A stretch of DNA of 9,010 bases from Bacillota bacterium (GTDB lineage: Bacteria; Bacillota; Clostridia; Christensenellales; SZUA-584), in assembly GCA_023399095.1 (NCBI GenBank), contig JAEWQS010000002.1:1-9010 (forward strand), written 5' to 3'. Numbering within the stretch: the stretch's first letter is position 1; every line of letters starts with the position of its first letter. A program made the position numbers and the translations under genes. Under the pieces are notes generated by a model. That model made no database searches. It saw only the letters and a list, made by a program, of their open reading frames with translations, and was not told the origin of the DNA. Below, piece by piece: positions 6,148 through 9,010 of the stretch.

Positions 6148-6180
6148 AAAAGCAAACGTTTTACGAATCCGTTTGCTTTT
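6148..6180. terminator. Bidirectional terminator-like hairpin inside a divergent intergenic region
   Basis: AAAAGCAAACG (6148-6158) and CGTTTGCTTTT (6170-6180) form a perfect 11-bp stem with an 11-base loop. T-rich sequence follows on both strands: TTTT then GTGTGTCG and seven Ts on plus, TTTTTAATTTTTTG on minus. It looks like an intrinsic terminator in both directions, yet both flanking genes read away from it. Confidence 0.6.
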
Positions 6181-6207
6181 GTGTGTCGTTTTTTTCTTTT
6201 ATATATG

Positions 6208-6254
6208 TTATGCGCCGTATGCCGTCATTAGAATTGTGTATCAGCGCCGCATAA
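6208..6254. repeat. Widely spaced 7-bp inverted repeat across the 6287 gene promoter
   Basis: TTATGCG (6208-6214) and CGCATAA (6248-6254) are exact inverted copies 33 bases apart. The right arm overlaps the proposed -10 and the centre falls on the proposed -35. This is compatible with an operator bound by a dimer or a loop-forming regulator, but a chance match is possible at this length. Confidence 0.3.
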
Positions 6255-6257
6255 ACT
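6229..6257 (+). promoter_or_regulatory. Sigma-E-like (mother-cell) promoter for the 6287-8740 transcript
   Basis: CATAAACT (6250-6257) matches seven of eight positions of the sigma-E -10 consensus CATACAMT and also fits the sigma-K form CATANNNT. TAGAATT (6229-6235), 14 bases upstream, matches five of seven positions of the sigma-E -35. The predicted start near 6264 leaves about 23 bases before the ATG, including the Shine-Dalgarno. No better sigma-A promoter is seen here. Confidence 0.45.
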
Positions 6258-6286
6258 GAATATATATATGGTACAAGGGGGATGCT

Positions 6287-7336
6287 ATGGAAGATAAGAC
6301 GATAAAACTACTTTATATCAATTCCAGTGTACACGCGTTGATCTGCATTAACCAGGCACCTGCGGGTGAGACGGGTATGGGCGCTGTTACGCAGCCGATT
6401 GCGGCCAATTCGTCGTTTTTTATCACAATGCTGCCGCTCGAAAACGATGCAAACTTTGTTTATCTTCCATATACCCGGCGTGTATCCATCGCATCCAAGG
6501 GCGCGGTGTTTGCGGGTGACGGTCTTATTGACCTATGTATGTGGCCGGACAATATTGTGGAATTAACGCTTTATCCGGAAATGGTATACAGGAACGATGA
6601 GACGGAGCTGCACCCATCGGTGCTGTCGCCTTTTGATTTCTATATCAGCGGTGAGCGGCACACGGCGTTTATTTACAATGAAGCATGCTCCAGCTTTGTG
6701 GTAGAACATGCCGCAACCAACCGATTAAAATTCGTGTCGCCTTTGCCGTTTTTTGTGGCAAGCGTGGATATAGGCTTCACCAAATTCGGCGAATTTCCTG
6801 TGCTGTATGCATCCGGCAAAACCACGGAAGGCCAGAATTTCGTATGCGCGTCTCATATCTTACCTTCTTTTAGTCTGGATATCTGCACAAACTGTGAGGA
6901 CTCCAAGGTAGAGCGGGAGAGCATTACGGTGGTGACAAACGGTGATTACCGGCAGATCAAGACGCGCTGGGAAAAAAGTGACGGCTGCCTTGTGCCCGCG
7001 GGCAGTGAGCTCGGGTGGTACACGTGCGCGCCCAAGCCCACCGCCACGCCTGTTGACATATGCACGGCATTGCTTCAGGCACTAAAGGCTGACATGCCAA
7101 GCGTGGCGATGGATTGTCTCACGCCGTCTCTTGCAGAGGGACTTTCTTTTGCCGACCTTAAGGAGTTTTTCGGCGATTATCATTCATTCACACAAACCAT
7201 ATCGCCTGCGTGCGGCCAGAGCGGCATCGCGCTAAAATACGCGGTGGGCAAAAACCTTTTTGTCGCGCGCGAATTCTGTGTGGAAACGAAGAAAAAAGAC
7301 GGTGGGTTGCTGATTGACAACATACGTGAGCCGTAG
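6287..7336 (+). CDS. Uncharacterised 349-residue protein, probable mother-cell or cytosolic protein
   Basis: I do not recognise this family. The ATG has AAGGGGG five bases upstream. No signal peptide or membrane span is visible, so it is probably cytosolic. Residues 1-200 look beta-rich, with short alternating hydrophobic stretches (IKLLYINSSVHALICINQ, FVYLPYTRRVSIAS, FYISGERHTAFIYN, FVVEHAATNRLKFVSPL). A middle section (200-250) has a CTNC pair (200-203) and ends in GWYTCAP. After a Pro/Thr linker (249-256), residues 257-345 start with helices (VDICTALLQALKADMPSVAMDCL, FADLKEFFGD) and continue with beta-like strands, an outline that could be an NTF2-like or similar cone fold. There are 12 cysteines, high for this size. 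The gene heads an apparent operon with a VOC protein and an SPL-type radical-SAM protein and has a sigma-E-like promoter. It is clearly coding: a long frame with a good ribosome binding site. Confidence 0.8.
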   Translation: MEDKTIKLLYINSSVHALICINQAPAGETGMGAVTQPIAANSSFFITMLPLENDANFVYLPYTRRVSIASKGAVFAGDGLIDLCMWPDNIVELTLYPEMVYRNDETELHPSVLSPFDFYISGERHTAFIYNEACSSFVVEHAATNRLKFVSPLPFFVASVDIGFTKFGEFPVLYASGKTTEGQNFVCASHILPSFSLDICTNCEDSKVERESITVVTNGDYRQIKTRWEKSDGCLVPAGSELGWYTCAPKPTATPVDICTALLQALKADMPSVAMDCLTPSLAEGLSFADLKEFFGDYHSFTQTISPACGQSGIALKYAVGKNLFVAREFCVETKKKDGGLLIDNIREP

Positions 7337-7419
7337 CTCGCAACGGTAAGGAGGGGAAGCGGATCGGCTTGTCGAAATATACTGTGCCGATTTTCGATAT
7401 ATTTATGGAGGACAAGCAA

Positions 7420-7812
7420 TTGATCGAACATATCGCCATATGGACGAAGCAGCTGGAAGTGATGAAGGATTTCTATGTCCGCTACTTTTGCGGTGAGCCG
7501 GGTGAAAAATATATATCGCCAAGAGGGCCGGGTATAAATTTTGAATCGTACTTTCTGTCATTTGGCAAGGGGGCGCGCCTAGAAATTATGCAGATGAGCA
7601 CCATACCCGAAGGAACAAAGCAGCAGACAATTGGGTTCTCACACATCGCTTTCGGGCTGGAAAGCGAAGAGGCGGTTTGTGCCATGACGAAGCAGCTCAA
7701 GGAAGACGGCTATACCATCGCGGGAGAGCCGCGCCGCACGGGAGACGGATATTTTGAGTCGAGCGTTTACGATCCCGACGGCAATCTCGTGGAAATCACG
7801 GTGCAGCTTTAA
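7420..7812 (+). CDS. VOC-superfamily metalloprotein (glyoxalase/bleomycin-resistance fold, YyaH-like)
   Basis: At 130 residues this is a standard small VOC protein made of two beta-alpha-beta-beta-beta modules. Module one has IEHIAIWTKQLEVMKDFY and FESYFLSFGKGARLEIM; module two has GFSHIAFGL, the EEAVCAMTKQLKEDGY helix and YDPDGNLVEITVQL. The four usual metal ligands are present: H4, E55, H75 and E125. The substrate cannot be told; such proteins include glyoxalase I, dioxygenases and thiol transferases acting on small molecules in the cytosol. The start is ambiguous. I chose TTG 7420 (MIEHIAIW), which has GGAGG 8 bases upstream and gives the normal family N-terminus. ATG 7405 (MEDKQLIEHI) lacks a Shine-Dalgarno, and TTG 7369 lies 12 bases behind AAGGAGGGG. 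The next gene starts 28 bases after its stop. Confidence 0.88.
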   Translation: MIEHIAIWTKQLEVMKDFYVRYFCGEPGEKYISPRGPGINFESYFLSFGKGARLEIMQMSTIPEGTKQQTIGFSHIAFGLESEEAVCAMTKQLKEDGYTIAGEPRRTGDGYFESSVYDPDGNLVEITVQL

Positions 7813-7840
7813 ACGATTATTTATACAAAGGAAAATTGAT

Positions 7841-8740
7841 TTGAGCATTCCGCTTATTCCCGCCAAAACGATCGTGTCGGTCTATTCGCAGCATGGCTGG
7901 TTCGGCACGAACTACAACATGAACATCTACAAAGGGTGCTGTCACGGCTGTATCTATTGCGACAGCCGCAGCGACTGCTACCATGTGGAGAACTTCGATA
8001 CCGTCAGGGCAAAGGAGAACGCACTTTTCGTAATCCGGCGCGATCTTGAATCCAAAAGAAAAACGGGCATTGTGATGACGGGCGCCATGAGCGACCCGTA
8101 TAACCCATATGAAAAAGAGCTTGTTCTCACCCGCGGTGCTTTGGAGATGATCGACCGTTTTGGCTTTGGCACTGGGATTATCACAAAATCCGATATGGTC
8201 TGCCGCGATGTGGATTTGCTGCTTAGAATCAAAGCTCATTCACCCACGTTTGTAAACGTAACGGTGACCACGGCGAACGACGAGCTGTGTGCTAAAATCG
8301 AGAGGTATGTCTGCCCGACAAGCGCACGGCTGGCAGCGGTGAAATCGCTCTCGGATGCGGGAATTATGTGCGGCGTGCTGCTTATGCCTATACTGCCGTT
8401 TATCAATGACGATGCGGACAACATTCGTGAGGTTGTCCGCAGGGCGGCGCAGGCTGGCGCGAAATGGGTGTATCACGGCGAGGGCGGCGGTTTTGGTGTG
8501 ACGCTGCGGCAAAATCAGCGATCATATTATTATGAACGGTTGGATGCGCTGTTTCCCGGCGTAAAGGAGAAATACATCCGCACATTCGCCGACAGCTATG
8601 CGTGTATTTCGCCAAAAAGCGCTGCGTTGTTTCAGGCGTTCAAAGAAGAGTGCAAGAGATATGGCTTGCTTTACCGTATGGATAATATTGTGAAGCTGAT
8701 ACGCAAAGGGTATGATACGGAGCAACTATCGTTTCTATAA
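7841..8740 (+). CDS. SPL-superfamily radical SAM protein (COG1533 type)
   Basis: This 299-residue enzyme should bind a [4Fe-4S] cluster and S-adenosylmethionine. The cluster motif is CX3CX2C at C33, C37 and C40 within NIYKGCCHGCIYCDSRSDCY, followed by the GAMSDPYNPYE segment (81-91) and strands such as VNVTVTTAND (138-147) and GVLLMPILPFIND (178-190) of the partial TIM barrel. The N-terminus IPAKTIVSVYSQHGWFG (5-21) is typical of the group annotated as SPL family radical SAM protein. Spore photoproduct lyase itself repairs the thymine photoproduct of spore DNA; this shorter relative is not proven to do so and may modify another substrate. The TTG at 7841 has AAAGGA 8 bases upstream and removes a non-homologous extension that would overlap the VOC gene. 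It is probably cotranscribed with the two upstream genes. Confidence 0.93.
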   Translation: MSIPLIPAKTIVSVYSQHGWFGTNYNMNIYKGCCHGCIYCDSRSDCYHVENFDTVRAKENALFVIRRDLESKRKTGIVMTGAMSDPYNPYEKELVLTRGALEMIDRFGFGTGIITKSDMVCRDVDLLLRIKAHSPTFVNVTVTTANDELCAKIERYVCPTSARLAAVKSLSDAGIMCGVLLMPILPFINDDADNIREVVRRAAQAGAKWVYHGEGGGFGVTLRQNQRSYYYERLDALFPGVKEKYIRTFADSYACISPKSAALFQAFKEECKRYGLLYRMDNIVKLIRKGYDTEQLSFL

Positions 8741-8770
8741 AGAAAGGCCCTTGCACTGTTGCAAAGGCCT
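8738..8770 (-). terminator. Hairpin terminator acting best on minus-strand RNA, abutting the SPL gene
   Basis: On the minus strand AGGCCTTTGCA pairs with TGCAAGGGCCT (11 pairs including one U-G) around ACAG, followed by TTTCTTTA. On the plus strand the wobble becomes a C-A mismatch and no T run follows, so it serves the SPL gene less well. Its direction implies a transcript arriving from the right. Confidence 0.65.
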
Positions 8771-8953
8771 CAAGCTGTTATCATAATCTCCCGGAACGGC
8801 ATACCCCATTCGGGGCACAGGCGGAGGTCGTTTCCTACCTCGTAGTTTGTAGTCGCAGTAACAGAAATAATATTGTGTCATGCTGAACCTGCTTTTGCAG
8901 GTTAAGCATATGTTGAGCGTTTCATCTGCTCTTATTTTAACAAATAACCCGAT
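8741..8953 (-). ncRNA. Candidate structured non-coding RNA or structured 3' UTR
   Basis: About 210 bases lack a convincing protein gene but hold many stems on the minus strand. In order from 5' these are TTATTT/AAATAA; GAGC/GCTC; a 12-pair hairpin at 8909-8880; GAGGT/ACCTC around AGGAAACG; GTGCCCC/GGGGTAT around GAAT; and the terminator at 8770-8738. CTGTTA and TAACAG, on either side of the last two internal hairpins, could close them into a domain. A TATAAT at 8964-8959 gives a possible start near 8952, but its -35 region is poor. Known RNAs of similar size in Clostridia include 6S RNA and the raiA-motif RNA; I cannot match either with confidence. Confidence 0.45.
8880..8909. repeat. 12-pair near-perfect stem-loop within the candidate RNA
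   Basis: ATGCT-G-AACCTGC (8880-8892) and GCAGGTT-A-AGCAT (8897-8909) pair around a TTTT loop with one mismatch (AAAA loop on the minus strand). It is far stronger than expected by chance in 30 bases. No U-run follows on the minus strand, so it is not a terminator there. Confidence 0.7.
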
Positions 8954-8959
8954 CATCTA

Positions 8960-9010
8960 TTATATCGTTTTAATCCAGCCGAACTCATCCTTCTCACGGC
9001 CATATTGTAG
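8960..9010 (-). CDS. Possible C-terminal end of a minus-strand gene entering from the right
   Basis: Read on the minus strand from the window edge, one frame gives LQYGREKDEFGWIKTI and then TAA, with TAG next. The charged peptide with a double stop looks coding, and the minus-strand terminator at 8738-8770 needs some upstream transcript. Only 16 residues are visible and another minus frame is also open, so the call is weak. If right, the TATAAT at 8959-8964 overlaps this stop. Confidence 0.3.
   Translation of the reverse strand, partial: LQYGREKDEFGWIKTI

Noticed and set aside
7180..7439. Two 83-codon minus-strand frames opposite the end of the 6287 gene
   Set aside because: They overlap each other in different frames, oppose good coding sequence and have no recognisable features.
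7754..7841. Longer SPL-type start at ATG 7754
   Set aside because: The added 29 residues overlap the VOC gene and do not look like the family, while TTG 7841 has a well-spaced AAAGGA and gives the usual N-terminus.
8735..8956. 73-codon minus-strand frame starting at ATG 8956
   Set aside because: No Shine-Dalgarno, a peptide that resembles no family, overlap with the strong stem-loop and terminator, and its end runs into the SPL-type gene on the other strand.
1..9010. CRISPR arrays, insertion sequences, phage genes, tRNA or rRNA
   Set aside because: I saw no regularly spaced repeats, transposase or phage motifs, or tRNA/rRNA signatures on either strand.

Overview
The window reads as a chromosomal segment of an endospore-forming member of the Bacillota, most likely class Clostridia. 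Spo0A is present with an intact C-terminal DNA-binding signature. The gene string MazG-like / yybS / gdpP / rplI / dnaB is the clostridial version of the Bacillus yybS-yybT-rplI-dnaC block. Base composition is moderate and fairly even across genes. I see no insertion sequence, phage gene, CRISPR array, tRNA or rRNA. The genus cannot be fixed from this sequence alone.

Left half (1-3964, all minus strand): a tightly packed operon of a MazG-like protein, a YybS/DUF2232 membrane protein, the c-di-AMP phosphodiesterase GdpP, ribosomal protein L9 and the start of replicative helicase DnaB. Neighbouring genes overlap or are 1-15 bases apart. A good sigma-A type promoter (3936-3964) lies about 50 bases before the first gene. 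The operon joins second-messenger turnover, an uncharacterised membrane protein, the ribosome and replication.

Middle (3965-6230): spo0A (minus) with a clear intrinsic terminator and a plausible sigma-A promoter. Upstream of the promoter is a dense set of dyads, including near-matches to the Spo0A box that could serve autoregulation. The gene upstream on the same strand is not spoIVB, the usual partner, but a 285-residue protein with a Myb/SANT-like N-terminus and a coiled coil, related in layout to RsfA-type sporulation regulators. A consensus-like promoter pointing the other way (4002-4028, plus) would drive RNA towards the spo0A 3' end.

Right half (6229-8740, plus strand): three genes that look like one transcript. 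They are a 349-residue protein I do not recognise, a small VOC-fold metalloprotein with all four metal ligands, and a radical-SAM protein of the spore photoproduct lyase (SPL) superfamily. A sigma-E-like promoter precedes the first, which would fit expression in the sporulating mother cell.

Right end (8741-9010): about 220 bases with no convincing protein gene but several strong stem-loops, ending in a hairpin that works best as a minus-strand terminator. This is either a structured non-coding RNA or a structured 3' UTR of a minus-strand gene whose last codons may be at 8960-9010. It is the most interesting unexplained element in the window.
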